A DNA stretch of 31,715 nt from positions 1-31,715 of the forward strand of contig CAKSZF010000013.1 in NCBI GenBank assembly GCA_934525405.1, written 5' to 3'. The notes beneath the pieces are model-generated. The model was not told the origin of the DNA. It worked only from the letters and a program-made list of their open reading frames with translations, and did no database searches. How positions within the stretch are numbered: the first letter of the stretch is position 1; every line of letters starts with the position of its first letter. Origin of the DNA: an uncultured Faecalibacterium sp. (lineage in GTDB: Bacteria > Bacillota > Clostridia > Oscillospirales > Ruminococcaceae). Positions 1 to 8,876 of the stretch are shown piece after piece. The position numbers and the translations under genes were made by a program.

Positions 1-1347
1 CTCATCGGCATGACGTGGATGGTCACCTACCCGTGGCTGCGCATGAGCGCCATGCTCAGCCAGCCGGACTGGTTCGGCCTCATCTTCGGCTTCAGCATCC
101 TGCTGCTCACGCTGGACTTCCGGTTTGAAAAGCTGGAGCCGGTGCGCTTTTGCCTGCTGTTTGCCGCCACGGCAGCCATCATCCTCTCCCGCCGGTGGTA
201 CTTATATTTTGTGGTGGGCTACTACTTTGCCTACGCGGTGCTGGTGCTGGTAAGCAGCGCGCGCACTGCCCGCGCCGGGCAGAAAAAGCAGGCACTTTTG
301 CAGGTGCGCAACCTCGTGCTGTTCGGGCTGATGAGCATGGTTGCCATGCTCATCCTGCTGTGGCCGATGGTCAGCCGCATCCTCGGTTACAGCTACGCCG
401 AGCGCTATTCCTACTATAACGGCGGCGGCTTTGTGACCGAGCTTAACCTGCATTGCTTCCGCATGGGTCTGATGAACCTTGTGCTCGTGGGCATGGGGCT
501 GTGGTTCAGCCTGAAACGCCGCAAAATGCCTGCGCTGCCCTGCCTTGCCGGGCTGGAGATCCTGTTGGGCATGCTGCTGTTCACCCGCATTCAGAACACT
601 GGCTCCCACCAGATGCTGCTGTTCATCCCGGGGTGGTTCCTCCTGTTTTTGCTGGGTGCAGCGGCACTGGCTGAGGGCATCAACCGTCACCGGACGGCAA
701 AGATCGTGTTCTGGGTGTTCACGCTGGTATTTGCCACCTCGGTGCGCTGCTCTCCCCTTGCCACCATCGCCATGCCCGGGTTTATGATCGACCACTTCCC
801 GCTGGCAGTCACTGAGGAGTTCGTCCGGCTGGACAAGCTGATCTACGACCGCAAGGATCTGCCGCAGATCAAGGCCATTGCCAACTGGATCGACACCCAC
901 TGTGCCGAGGGCGAGATCAGCTACATGATCCCCCACGATATGCTGTACTGCCCGGATCACTTCAAGAACTGCCAGCTGCCCGCGACCCCCATCAACGATA
1001 AGCTGGCCTTCGGCTTCTCGGTGCCGGGTACCCACAACTTCCCCATGCAGTTCTTTGAGGCAAAGTACGTCCTCACCGCCGACCCCTTCCCCCAGACCTT
1101 TGTGGGCAACGGCGAGATGTCCCACAAGCTGAACGAGAGGTTCCTTGCGGTGCGGGACGAGTACTTTGCACAGGAAGCCACCTTTGATATGGGCAACGGC
1201 ACCACCTTTACCATCTGGCGGCGCACCGTTGCCCCCACCCGTGCCGAGGTGGAGTACTACCTGAGCGCCTTTAAAGAAGAAGATGCCCAGTACCCGGAGA
1301 TGTTCTCCGCGATCGCAGAAAGCTGGCTGACCGCCCATGGGCTGTAA
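1..1347 (+). CDS. Polytopic membrane protein, 5' end outside window
   Basis: The reading frame is open from the first base, so the true start lies upstream and only the last 448 codons are present. About eight hydrophobic segments fill the first ~255 residues, with short basic loops (for example SRRWYLYF and LKRRKM). The last ~190 residues form a soluble domain. This arrangement (multi-pass membrane part followed by an extracytoplasmic domain) resembles GT39-like or other lipid-linked-sugar glycosyltransferases, but the diagnostic N-terminal part is missing, so no function is assigned. The stop codon is 30 bp before the start of the trigger-factor-like gene, and no terminator lies between, so they may be co-transcribed. 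Confidence 0.8.
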   Translation, partial: LIGMTWMVTYPWLRMSAMLSQPDWFGLIFGFSILLLTLDFRFEKLEPVRFCLLFAATAAIILSRRWYLYFVVGYYFAYAVLVLVSSARTARAGQKKQALLQVRNLVLFGLMSMVAMLILLWPMVSRILGYSYAERYSYYNGGGFVTELNLHCFRMGLMNLVLVGMGLWFSLKRRKMPALPCLAGLEILLGMLLFTRIQNTGSHQMLLFIPGWFLLFLLGAAALAEGINRHRTAKIVFWVFTLVFATSVRCSPLATIAMPGFMIDHFPLAVTEEFVRLDKLIYDRKDLPQIKAIANWIDTHCAEGEISYMIPHDMLYCPDHFKNCQLPATPINDKLAFGFSVPGTHNFPMQFFEAKYVLTADPFPQTFVGNGEMSHKLNERFLAVRDEYFAQEATFDMGNGTTFTIWRRTVAPTRAEVEYYLSAFKEEDAQYPEMFSAIAESWLTAHGL

Positions 1348-1379
1348 TGCCGCTTTGCTATAAAAAGGAGTGTTCGACT

Positions 1380-2354
1380 ATGGAACAAACTGCAAACACC
1401 ATGCCCGCTGCCACTTTAGGGCAGTACAAGGGGCTTGCCTTCACCCGCCGGGTGCGCCCGGTGTCGGAAAAGGCCGTGGAAGCGGATATCGCCAACATGG
1501 CGCGTGTCCATGCGCCCTTTGTGCCGACGAGCGACCCCGCCGCCCGCGGGATGCGTGTCACGCTGGATTTCGAGGGCTTTCTGGCGGGTGCGCCCATCCC
1601 GGACAGCCGGATGGAAAACGTGACCGTTGTGCTGGGCACCGGGCAGCTGATGCCCGCTGCCGAGCAGGCCGTGTACGGCCACTGCGCGGGCGAAACATTC
1701 CGGTTCGATTTTACCTATCCCGCCGAGTTCCGGGTGCCGGAGCTTTCCGGTAAGACCGCGCAGTTTGAAATTTGCCTGCACGCAGTAGAGCGAAAGCAGG
1801 TGCCCCCGGTGGATGATGCTTTTGCCAAGACGCTGGGTTTTGACGATCTGGAAGCCCTGCGGGAGGGCCTGCGGGAGAAAAAGCGCCTTTCCCACGAAGC
1901 CAACGCCGACCGCATTGCCGGGGCAGCGCTGCTGGATATGGCAGGTGCGAACCTGACTGTGAAGCTGCCCGCCGCGCTGCTGGCGCAGAACGCCGAATAC
2001 CAGATGACCCAGCTGCGCCAGCGGCTGCGCAAGAGTCAGATGACCATGGAGCTGTACTGCAAGAGCGCTGGGCTGACCCCGGAGCAGGTGCGGGAGGGCT
2101 ACCGCAAGGAAGCCGAGCGCCAGCTGCGGGCAATGCTGGCAGTGCGCGCCATTGCCGAAGCTGAAAAGATCACCGTGACCCAGCAGGAGGTGGACGCCGA
2201 GATTGCCCGCCTTTCCCAGCTGCACGACACCCCGGAAGAAGAGATCCGCAAGGTGCTGAGCCGGGACGCCATCGCCGCCGCTGTGACCAACCAGAAGGTG
2301 CAGCGTTTCCTGCTCGACCACGCCGCCCTCACCTCTGTTGTGGAAAAGGAGTAA
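1380..2354 (+). CDS. Trigger-factor-like peptidyl-prolyl isomerase without ribosome-binding domain
   Basis: Predicted 324-residue cytosolic protein with no signal peptide. ATG 1380 is preferred over the upstream ATG at 1347 because AAGGAG at 1365-1370 lies 9 bp before it. Residues ~1-45 match the short linker seen before FKBP domains (LGQYKGLAF). Residues ~50-140 form an FKBP-type domain (RVTLDFEGFLAG, GTGQLMPAAEQAVYG). Residues ~150-320 are helical and charged, like the trigger factor C-terminal chaperone domain. Full-length trigger factor is usually about 430 residues and starts with a ribosome-docking domain carrying a GFRxGxxP motif; neither is present. It is therefore more likely a secondary folding factor than the housekeeping Tig. 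It is followed directly by the iron-sulfur protein gene, whose ribosome site overlaps its 3' end. Confidence 0.8.
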   Translation: MEQTANTMPAATLGQYKGLAFTRRVRPVSEKAVEADIANMARVHAPFVPTSDPAARGMRVTLDFEGFLAGAPIPDSRMENVTVVLGTGQLMPAAEQAVYGHCAGETFRFDFTYPAEFRVPELSGKTAQFEICLHAVERKQVPPVDDAFAKTLGFDDLEALREGLREKKRLSHEANADRIAGAALLDMAGANLTVKLPAALLAQNAEYQMTQLRQRLRKSQMTMELYCKSAGLTPEQVREGYRKEAERQLRAMLAVRAIAEAEKITVTQQEVDAEIARLSQLHDTPEEEIRKVLSRDAIAAAVTNQKVQRFLLDHAALTSVVEKE

Positions 2355-2358
2355 GACC

Positions 2359-3675
2359 ATGGGCTTTTTTACCAGAACTGCAATGGATGCCCTGATGAAG
2401 ACCACCCATCCCGAGATCAACCGCCGCCAGTGCTGGAACCTGCACCCTCACCGCAAGCCCTGCACCACCTGCAAGGACATCTGCCCCTACGGCGAGGAGA
2501 TCTTCTCCCGCCCGAACCTTGTCAAGGACTGGGACCCCTGCACCGACTGCGGTCTGTGCGTTTCCGCCTGCCGCAGCGGCTGCATTGCGCCCTCGCCGGA
2601 GCAGGTGCAGCGGGATACCGCCGCAGCGGATACCGACAACGATACCATCTGGATCGGCTGTGAGAAGTCCAGCCGCAAGAACACCGTGGTGCGCAGCTGC
2701 ATCTGTGCCCTCTCGTGGGAGGCGCTGGCGTATCTGGCGCTGAACAAAAAGATCGTGCTGGACCTGACCCCCTGCGGGCAGTGCGAGAACGACCTGTGCG
2801 CCGAGCAGCTGCGTAAGGAACTGACACGCCTTGTGGACTTTTTCGGTCAGCCGATGTTCGAAGCGCGGTTCTCGCTGGCATACGAGGAAAAGGAGTACCC
2901 CTACCATGTGCAGGAGCTGACCCGCCGCGAGATGCTGGAACAGGTGAGCCACGGCTCCAAGAGCGGCACCAAAAAGCTGCTGCAAATGCTGCCCGGTCTG
3001 CGCAGCGAAGAGGACAGCGGGGTGGACTTCCGCCTGCTGCTGCACCAGCGCACAAAGCAGCTGAAAGCCGCCATGGAAACGCCCCTGCAGTACGGCTACT
3101 ATATGCCCAAATTCACCGACAACTGCTTTGGCTGCGGCCGGTGCGAGAAAGCCTGCCGCGCCAATGCCCTGAAGTTTGAGGAGATGCCCAATGGCCAGAC
3201 CCGCATGGTGCTTACCCCGTGGAAGTGCAGCGAGTGCGGCGTGTGCATGAACGTGTGCTCCAACAAGGGCTTTGACGGCATGAAGCTGTACCAGCTGACC
3301 ACCCTTGGCCCCGTGGTGCTGCACAAGTGCACCAAGACCCTGTGCAAGCAGTGCGGCAAGCCCATTGCCCCGGACAGCGCCGAGGGACTGTGCTCGGTGT
3401 GCCGCATTAAGGCGCGTACCCAGAAGCGGCAGGAGGAGGCGCGTCTGCGCGCCGAACAGCTGAAGGCCGAGCGCGCCGCCAAGGCAGCCGAGGCAGCCGC
3501 CAAGGCAGCGGAAAACGCTGCGGAAGCTACGGCAGAAACTGCCGCAGAGGCTACCACTGAGGCTGCGGTGCAGGCTGCGGAAGCCGCCGCTGCCGCCCTG
3601 CCCGATGCCGTCCCCGCCGGGCAGAGCGCCGCCCCTGCCAATGTGGCTGCGCCCGCCCCGGTGGAATCTGATTGA
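2359..3675 (+). CDS. Iron-sulfur (4Fe-4S ferredoxin-type) protein with zinc-ribbon and Ala/Glu-rich tail
   Basis: 438 residues. ATG 2359 follows AAAAGGAG (2344-2351) at a 7-bp distance. Cys clusters are visible at C35-C38-C42, C61-C64-C67-C71 (CxxCxxCxxxC), and a classical two-cluster ferredoxin pair at C256-C259-C262-C266 and C290-C293-C296-C300. A possible zinc ribbon follows at C329-x2-C332 and C345-x2-C348. From about residue 355 the protein becomes a charged, then Ala/Glu/Thr-rich low-complexity tail of about 80 residues ending in Pro/Ala. No catalytic domain is recognised, so it is best read as an electron-transfer or iron-sulfur-binding protein of unknown partner. It starts 4 bp after the stop of the trigger-factor-like gene, suggesting co-transcription. 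Its stop codon overlaps the -35 box of the next promoter. Confidence 0.8.
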   Translation: MGFFTRTAMDALMKTTHPEINRRQCWNLHPHRKPCTTCKDICPYGEEIFSRPNLVKDWDPCTDCGLCVSACRSGCIAPSPEQVQRDTAAADTDNDTIWIGCEKSSRKNTVVRSCICALSWEALAYLALNKKIVLDLTPCGQCENDLCAEQLRKELTRLVDFFGQPMFEARFSLAYEEKEYPYHVQELTRREMLEQVSHGSKSGTKKLLQMLPGLRSEEDSGVDFRLLLHQRTKQLKAAMETPLQYGYYMPKFTDNCFGCGRCEKACRANALKFEEMPNGQTRMVLTPWKCSECGVCMNVCSNKGFDGMKLYQLTTLGPVVLHKCTKTLCKQCGKPIAPDSAEGLCSVCRIKARTQKRQEEARLRAEQLKAERAAKAAEAAAKAAENAAEATAETAAEATTEAAVQAAEAAAAALPDAVPAGQSAAPANVAAPAPVESD

Positions 3676-3700
3676 CGTTGCACACAAACAATGCTATACT
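3672..3700 (+). promoter_or_regulatory. Sigma-A-type promoter for the ABC importer operon
   Basis: TTGACG (3672-3677) and TATACT (3695-3700) are separated by exactly 17 bp; each differs from consensus at one base. The -35 box overlaps the stop codon of the upstream iron-sulfur gene. The start point would be near 3707, before the terminator-like hairpin at 3741-3776. Confidence 0.7.
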
Positions 3701-3740
3701 GGGCTTAAAGTTACCAGTAATAGCCGACCGACTGTTCAAA

Positions 3741-3776
3741 AGAGGTAACGGATGTGGTTCCGTTGCCTCTTTTTTT
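3741..3776 (+). terminator. Intrinsic terminator / possible attenuator in the importer leader
   Basis: A 12-bp stem (AGAGGTAACGGA with TCCGTTGCCTCT, one G-U pair) and a 5-base loop are followed by an eight-T run. It sits between the promoter at 3672-3700 and the lipoprotein gene, so importer transcripts must read through it. GTTACC at 3710-3715 can pair with GGTAAC at 3744-3749 in the 5' arm of the stem, offering an alternative fold. It may also end the upstream transcript. Confidence 0.75.
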
Positions 3777-3797
3777 ACAGAATTGAAAGGGGTTTTT

Positions 3798-5825
3798 ATG
3801 ATGCATCATGCTTTTTCCCGCCGCCAGTTTTTAAAAGCCGGCGGTGCAGCAGCCCTTTCCACCGCTGCTGCCGGGCTGCTGAGCAGCTGCGGCGGCGCCT
3901 CTGCGGGCAGCACTGCAGCAGCTGACGACAGTGCCACCTATACCGTGCTGTACGCCCGCCAGCCCGCCACCCTGAACTATCTGATCTGCTCTGCTGACCC
4001 GGACCTGTACCACGGCACCCACTGCGTAGACACGCTGGTGGAGTACGACAGCCGCGGCAAGATCCGCGAAGGTCTTGCCACCAGCTGGGAGTGGGACGCC
4101 AACACCCTGACATGGACCTTCCACCTGCGGGACGAGAATTGGGTGGACTATACCGGCGCGGTGCTTGGCCCCGTGACCGCGCAGGACTTTGTGGACGCGC
4201 TGGCCTATCTGCTGAACCCGGACTACGCCTCCGGCACTGCCAGCCTCGTCACCCCCTATGTGGCCGGGGCAGAGGACTACTATAACTACTGCATCTGGCG
4301 CAACAACGCCAACAACGGCACCGTGGCCGAGGACGGCACCACCTACACCATCGACGCCGCAGGCACCGTGACCCTGACCGCCGCCGATGGCAGCACCACC
4401 ACCTGCCCCGCCGTGGATTTTTCCTCCGTGGGCGTGGCTGCCGTGGACGAACATACCCTGACCTATACCTTGAACTACGACTTCCCGGGCTTTTTGAGCC
4501 TGTTGAACTACGCTCCCTTTGAGCCTGCCTACGGCCCCATGCTGGCGGAGCTGGGCGACCAGTTCTGCACCAGCGCCGAGACTGCCTGCAACTGCGGTGC
4601 GTTCTATCTGGCAGAGTACACCCCGCTGGAAAGCTGGGTGATGAAGAAAAACCCCGAAAACTACGATAAGGACAGCATCTACATCGACACCGTCCGCTAC
4701 ATCTACAATCAGGAGGCGCTCATCAGCGGCCCGGAGATGGTGCGGCGCGGCGAGATCGATCAGGCCACCATCAGCTCGGACATTCTGGACAGCTGGCTGG
4801 CAGACGACACCACCAGAGACATGGTGTCCATGGAGCGCCCGGAGACCGGCAAGAGCTACTTTTATTTCTTCAACTTCCTGCCCTACGCCCACCAGTTCTC
4901 CAACTGGAACACCACCGGCGTGGACGCCCAGTACCAGCCGGACAACTGGGCAAAGGCGGTGAACAGCACCAACTTCCGCAAAGCGTTCCTGTACGCCATC
5001 AACCCCGCCGTTACGCTGGCGGTCACCGCGCCGGAAGGGTACGAGAACTACAAGCTGCACACCATCACCCCGCCCTCCTTCTGCGCTGACAGCAAGGGCG
5101 TGGACTATACGGAATGCGGCGCGCTTGCCAAGGTGACCGACCACTTCAACGAATCCACCGCCAAGCAGTACCGCGACGCCGCCGTGCAGGAACTGACCGC
5201 TGCGGGGGCTACCTTTCCCATTAAAGTGCAGTATCCCTACAACCCCGCCGTGGTGGACTGGGACAAGCAGTGTCAGGTGTTCAAGCAGCAGGTGGAGGGC
5301 GTATTGAACGACGGCTTCGACTTTGTGGAGATCATTATTACGCAGGGACCCTCGGATAATTTCCTGAACGCAGTGCGCCGCGCGGGTGCATACGAGTTCA
5401 TGTCCTACTATTGGGGCGCGGACTACTCCGACCCCGAGACCGAGGTGTACCCCTTCTATCAGGAGGCGGGCGACCGGGGCACCTGTTACGCCTTTCTGCG
5501 CACCGGCGTAGAGGACGGCATCATCACCGGCGAGACCGCCGACTATGTCATGACCTACATGGACATGGTGGAAAAAGCCAAAGCCATCACCGCCGACCTT
5601 GACGCCCGGTACACGGCCTTTGCCGATGCCGAGGCGTACCTCATCGAGAATGCGCTGGTCATCCCGCTCAGCCTGCCGGTGCCGCCCTACATCGCCACCC
5701 GGCTGAACCTGTGGGAGGGACAGTATGCCCCCACCGGCTTCTCCTCGAACCGCCTGAAGGGCATCCATATCCTCGACCATTACGTTTCCATGGACGAGTA
5801 CAACCATAACCGGGATGCACGGTAA
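3798..5825 (+). CDS. Peptide/solute-binding lipoprotein of an ABC importer (SBP_bac_5 / OppA-DppA family)
   Basis: 675 residues; ATG 3798 (or 3801) follows GAAAGGGG at 3785-3792. The N-terminus carries a twin-arginine-like signal (SRRQFLKAGG) followed by a hydrophobic Ala/Leu stretch and a lipobox-like LLSSC, predicting export and lipid anchoring on the outer face of the membrane. The mature part has features of family 5 solute-binding proteins: DTLVEYDSRGKIREGLATSW, then TWTFHLRDENW, then a long C-terminal lobe. The length is above the usual ~540, with a Thr/Gly-rich insertion near residues 170-210. It heads a five-gene importer operon. The substrate is probably a peptide but could be another small solute. 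Confidence 0.88.
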   Translation: MMHHAFSRRQFLKAGGAAALSTAAAGLLSSCGGASAGSTAAADDSATYTVLYARQPATLNYLICSADPDLYHGTHCVDTLVEYDSRGKIREGLATSWEWDANTLTWTFHLRDENWVDYTGAVLGPVTAQDFVDALAYLLNPDYASGTASLVTPYVAGAEDYYNYCIWRNNANNGTVAEDGTTYTIDAAGTVTLTAADGSTTTCPAVDFSSVGVAAVDEHTLTYTLNYDFPGFLSLLNYAPFEPAYGPMLAELGDQFCTSAETACNCGAFYLAEYTPLESWVMKKNPENYDKDSIYIDTVRYIYNQEALISGPEMVRRGEIDQATISSDILDSWLADDTTRDMVSMERPETGKSYFYFFNFLPYAHQFSNWNTTGVDAQYQPDNWAKAVNSTNFRKAFLYAINPAVTLAVTAPEGYENYKLHTITPPSFCADSKGVDYTECGALAKVTDHFNESTAKQYRDAAVQELTAAGATFPIKVQYPYNPAVVDWDKQCQVFKQQVEGVLNDGFDFVEIIITQGPSDNFLNAVRRAGAYEFMSYYWGADYSDPETEVYPFYQEAGDRGTCYAFLRTGVEDGIITGETADYVMTYMDMVEKAKAITADLDARYTAFADAEAYLIENALVIPLSLPVPPYIATRLNLWEGQYAPTGFSSNRLKGIHILDHYVSMDEYNHNRDAR

Positions 5826-5850
5826 GGGATAAAAAAGAGAGGTGCACACC

Positions 5851-6792
5851 ATGGTGCAATATCTTGCAAAGCGCATCGGGCGCTCGGTGCTGACGCTGTT
5901 TATCATCGTGACGCTGGTGTTCTGCCTGCTGCGGCTCATGCCGGTGGAGGGCTACTTTGCAAATTACGAAAAAATGTCCGAGGCGCAAATTCAGGCCGGG
6001 CTGCAAGCCATGGGTCTTTTGGACCCCCTGCCCGTGCAGGTGGGGCGCTTTTGGAAAAACGCCCTGCACGGCGACCTTGGCGTGAGCCATATCTATAAGG
6101 TAAACGCCCCGGTCACCCAGATACTGGCGCAAAAGCTGCCCATCTCCATCCAGATGGGCGTGCTTGCCATGCTGCTCAGCCTTGTGCTGGGCATCCCGCT
6201 GGGGCTTATCATGGGGCAGTACAAAGGCCGCTGGCCGGATAAGCTGGGCACGGCGCTGATCGTGCTCATTCAGGCTGTGCCCGCTGCGGTGTACTTTTTG
6301 TACATCCAGATGTACGGCACGGCGGCGGTAGGCGTGGGACTGCTCTTCAACGCCGCAAACTGGCGGTACTGGGTGCTGCCGGTGTGCAGCATGAGCCTTG
6401 CAAACCTTGCCTTTTACGCCATGTGGCTGCGCCGCTACATGGTGGACGAAAGCAACAAGGACTACGTCCGTCTTGCCCGCGCCAAGGGCGTGTGCGGGCG
6501 GGATATCGCGCTGCATCATGTGTTCCGCAACGCCATGGTGCCGCTGGTGCAGTATATTCCCTCGGCGTTCCTCAACACGGTGGTGGGTTCCATCTACATC
6601 GAGAGCCTGTACAGCATCCCCGGCATGGGCGGGCTGCTGGTCACCTGCGTGCAGCGCCACGACAACACCATGGTGCAGGGCATCGTGCTGCTGTACGCCT
6701 GTGTGGGCATCGTGGGGCTGATACTGGGCGATATTTTAATGGTGCTCATTGACCCCCGCATCAATTTTGGCAGGAAGGAAGGTGGCCGCTGA
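5851..6792 (+). CDS. oppB: ABC importer permease, OppB/DppB family
   Basis: 313 residues; ATG 5851 lies 8 bp after GAGAGG (5837-5842), so the GTG at 5842 is not needed. An N-terminal membrane helix, an extracytoplasmic stretch (~35-90) and about five further helices match OppB-type permeases. The cytoplasmic EAA-type loop that contacts the ATPase is visible (YVRLARAKGVCGRDIALHHV). It pairs with the next permease to form the membrane channel. Length and order are typical for the family. It overlaps the next gene in TGATG. Confidence 0.9.
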   Translation: MVQYLAKRIGRSVLTLFIIVTLVFCLLRLMPVEGYFANYEKMSEAQIQAGLQAMGLLDPLPVQVGRFWKNALHGDLGVSHIYKVNAPVTQILAQKLPISIQMGVLAMLLSLVLGIPLGLIMGQYKGRWPDKLGTALIVLIQAVPAAVYFLYIQMYGTAAVGVGLLFNAANWRYWVLPVCSMSLANLAFYAMWLRRYMVDESNKDYVRLARAKGVCGRDIALHHVFRNAMVPLVQYIPSAFLNTVVGSIYIESLYSIPGMGGLLVTCVQRHDNTMVQGIVLLYACVGIVGLILGDILMVLIDPRINFGRKEGGR

Positions 6793-7814
6793 TGTTCAAA
6801 CGCGCGTGTTCCCGCCGGCTGGAAACGCAGCTGAACGCCCTGCAAAAGGACGGCCCTGCCGCGTGGGCAGACCTGCCGGAGGAGGAGCTGTTCACCCCCG
6901 CCGGGTTCAGCAACCAGCAAGCCGAAGCCACTGCCAGCACCAGTTACAGTTACTGGGGCAGCACCTTCCGTGCCTTTTTCAAAAATAAGCTTGCCGTGGC
7001 GCTGCTGGCAGCGCTGGCGGCTGTGGTGGTGTTCGCCTTTGTGCAGCCGCTGCTGCCCGGGCAGGCAGACCCCAACCTTTGCGCCGTAGACCCCGCCACC
7101 GGCATCCAGTACCGCAACATCGCCCCGGGGCAGCAGGGCTTTCTCTGGGGCTCCAACTCCATCGGACAGGACTTATGGGCGCGCATCTGGGCTGGCGCGC
7201 GCACCAGCCTGACCATCGCCTTTTTCGTGGCGGTCATCGAGGCTGCCGTGGGCATTACCGCCGGTGTGCTGTGGGGCTATGTGCGCGGGCTGGACTTCCT
7301 CTTTACCGAACTGTACAACATCTTCGATAACATTCCCACCGCCATCGTGCTCATCCTCATCTCCTATGTAGCCACCCCCAGCATCTGGACGATGATCCTT
7401 GGTATGTCCATCAAGGGGTGGATCGAGATGGCGCGGTTCATCCGCAACCAAATCTTGATTATCCGCGACCGGGACTATAACATTGCCTCCCGCTGCATCG
7501 GCACGCCTACCCTGCGCATCGTACTGCGCAACCTGCTGCCGTATCTGGTTTCAGTCATCATGCTGCGCATGGCACTGACCATCCCGGAAGCCATCGGCAA
7601 CGAGGTGTTCATCACCTATATTGGCCTTGGTCTCTCGGTGGAAACGCCCTCGCTGGGCAATCTGGTAAACGATGGCCGCAAGGTGATGATGCAGGCGGGG
7701 CTGCGGTATCAGCTGCTGTACCCCACCCTGATTTTAAGCTTTGTCACCATCGCCTTTTACCTGATCGGCAACGCCTTCTCGGACGCCGCCGACCCCAAGA
7801 ACCATCTGCAATAA
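6792..7814 (+). CDS. oppC: ABC importer permease, OppC/DppC family
   Basis: 340 residues, start codon sharing one base with the preceding stop. A ~55-residue cytoplasmic N-terminus (FRAFFKNKLAVALL marks entry to the first helix) precedes the usual six-helix core. The OppC signature region is present (GSNSIGQDLWARIWAGARTS), as is the EAA loop (DYNIASRCIGTPTLRIVLRN). The N-terminal extension is longer than in many OppC proteins and is Ala/Glu-rich. It forms the channel with the OppB-type protein. Confidence 0.9.
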   Translation: MFKRACSRRLETQLNALQKDGPAAWADLPEEELFTPAGFSNQQAEATASTSYSYWGSTFRAFFKNKLAVALLAALAAVVVFAFVQPLLPGQADPNLCAVDPATGIQYRNIAPGQQGFLWGSNSIGQDLWARIWAGARTSLTIAFFVAVIEAAVGITAGVLWGYVRGLDFLFTELYNIFDNIPTAIVLILISYVATPSIWTMILGMSIKGWIEMARFIRNQILIIRDRDYNIASRCIGTPTLRIVLRNLLPYLVSVIMLRMALTIPEAIGNEVFITYIGLGLSVETPSLGNLVNDGRKVMMQAGLRYQLLYPTLILSFVTIAFYLIGNAFSDAADPKNHLQ

Positions 7815-7825
7815 GGAGGACACTC

Positions 7826-8875
7826 ATGACCCAAGACCCTATCCTCTCGGTGCGCGGTTTGCAGATCCGGTTCGGGCTGCGCGGGCGCACCCTGCACGCC
7901 ATCCGGGGCATCGACCTCGACCTTTACCGGGGCGAGGTGTTGGCCCTTGTGGGCGAGAGCGGCTCCGGCAAGAGCGTGTTCACCAAAAGCTTTATGGGTC
8001 TGCTGGACGCGAACGGCAGCATCACTGGCGGCAGCATCGACTACTACCCCACGCCCGGCTGCACCCCACTGCACCTTGCGGCACGCAAGACCGAAAAAGA
8101 GTGGCTTGCCGTCCGTGGGCGGGAGATCGCTATGGTGATGCAGGACCCCATGACCAGCTTAAACCCGCTCAAGACCATCGGCGATCAGATCACCGAGGCC
8201 GTCACCCTGCATCAGGGCTTAAAGGTCGCTGCTGCGAAGGAAAAAACGCTGGAATATCTGCGGGACGTGGGCATCTCCGACCCTGCGCTGCGGTATAAGC
8301 AGTACCCGCACGAGTTCTCCGGCGGAATGCGGCAGCGGGTGGTCATTGCCATTGCGCTGGCGTGCAACCCGAAGATCCTACTCTGCGACGAGCCCACCAC
8401 CGCGCTGGATGTGACCATTCAGGCGCAGATCTTACAGCTGCTGCGGCAGATGCGAGAGAAATACCACCTGACCATCGTGCTCATCACCCACGACCTTGGC
8501 GTGGTGGCAAACCTCGCCGACCGGGTGGCGGTAATGTACGCGGGCGATATCGTGGAGATCGGCACGGCAGATGAAATTTACTACGACCCCCGCCACCCCT
8601 ACACATGGGCGCTGCTGTCCAGTATGCCGCAAATGGGCGTGAAGGGCGAGGATCTGTTCAGCATCCCGGGCACGCCGCCCAACCTGTTTGCCGAGATACA
8701 CGGTGATGCCTTTGCCCCCCGCAACCCGCAGGCGCTCAAAATTGATTTTGTCAAGCGCCCTCCCTACTTTGCGGTGTCGCCCACCCACAAGGCGCGCACA
8801 TGGCTGCTGGATCCCCGCGCGCCCCACATCGAGCCGCCTGCTGCGGTGAAAAGGCTGCAAAAGGAGGGGCTGTGA
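7826..8875 (+). CDS. oppD: ABC importer ATPase, OppD/DppD family
   Basis: 349 residues; AAGGAGG lies just before ATG 7826. Walker A is GESGSGKS, the signature is FSGGMRQRV and Walker B is ILLCDEPTTALD, followed by the H-loop (LITHDLGVVANLADRVAVMY). The C-terminus carries the oligopeptide-transporter ATPase tail (HPYTWALLSSMP). In other OppD proteins a 4Fe-4S-type Cys cluster can follow this; I do not see it here. It energises import together with the OppF-type ATPase that starts right after its stop codon. Confidence 0.92.
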   Translation: MTQDPILSVRGLQIRFGLRGRTLHAIRGIDLDLYRGEVLALVGESGSGKSVFTKSFMGLLDANGSITGGSIDYYPTPGCTPLHLAARKTEKEWLAVRGREIAMVMQDPMTSLNPLKTIGDQITEAVTLHQGLKVAAAKEKTLEYLRDVGISDPALRYKQYPHEFSGGMRQRVVIAIALACNPKILLCDEPTTALDVTIQAQILQLLRQMREKYHLTIVLITHDLGVVANLADRVAVMYAGDIVEIGTADEIYYDPRHPYTWALLSSMPQMGVKGEDLFSIPGTPPNLFAEIHGDAFAPRNPQALKIDFVKRPPYFAVSPTHKARTWLLDPRAPHIEPPAAVKRLQKEGL

Positions 8876-8876
8876 T

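Noticed and set aside
1347..1379. Upstream ATG (1347) as start of the trigger-factor-like protein
   Set aside because: It overlaps the previous stop codon, has no ribosome site, and adds a peptide unlike the family.
3831..5939. Long reading frame (702 codons) on the - strand opposite the binding protein gene
   Set aside because: It lacks recognisable domains, is Gly/Val/His-rich, and mirrors the GC-rich third positions of the real gene on the other strand.
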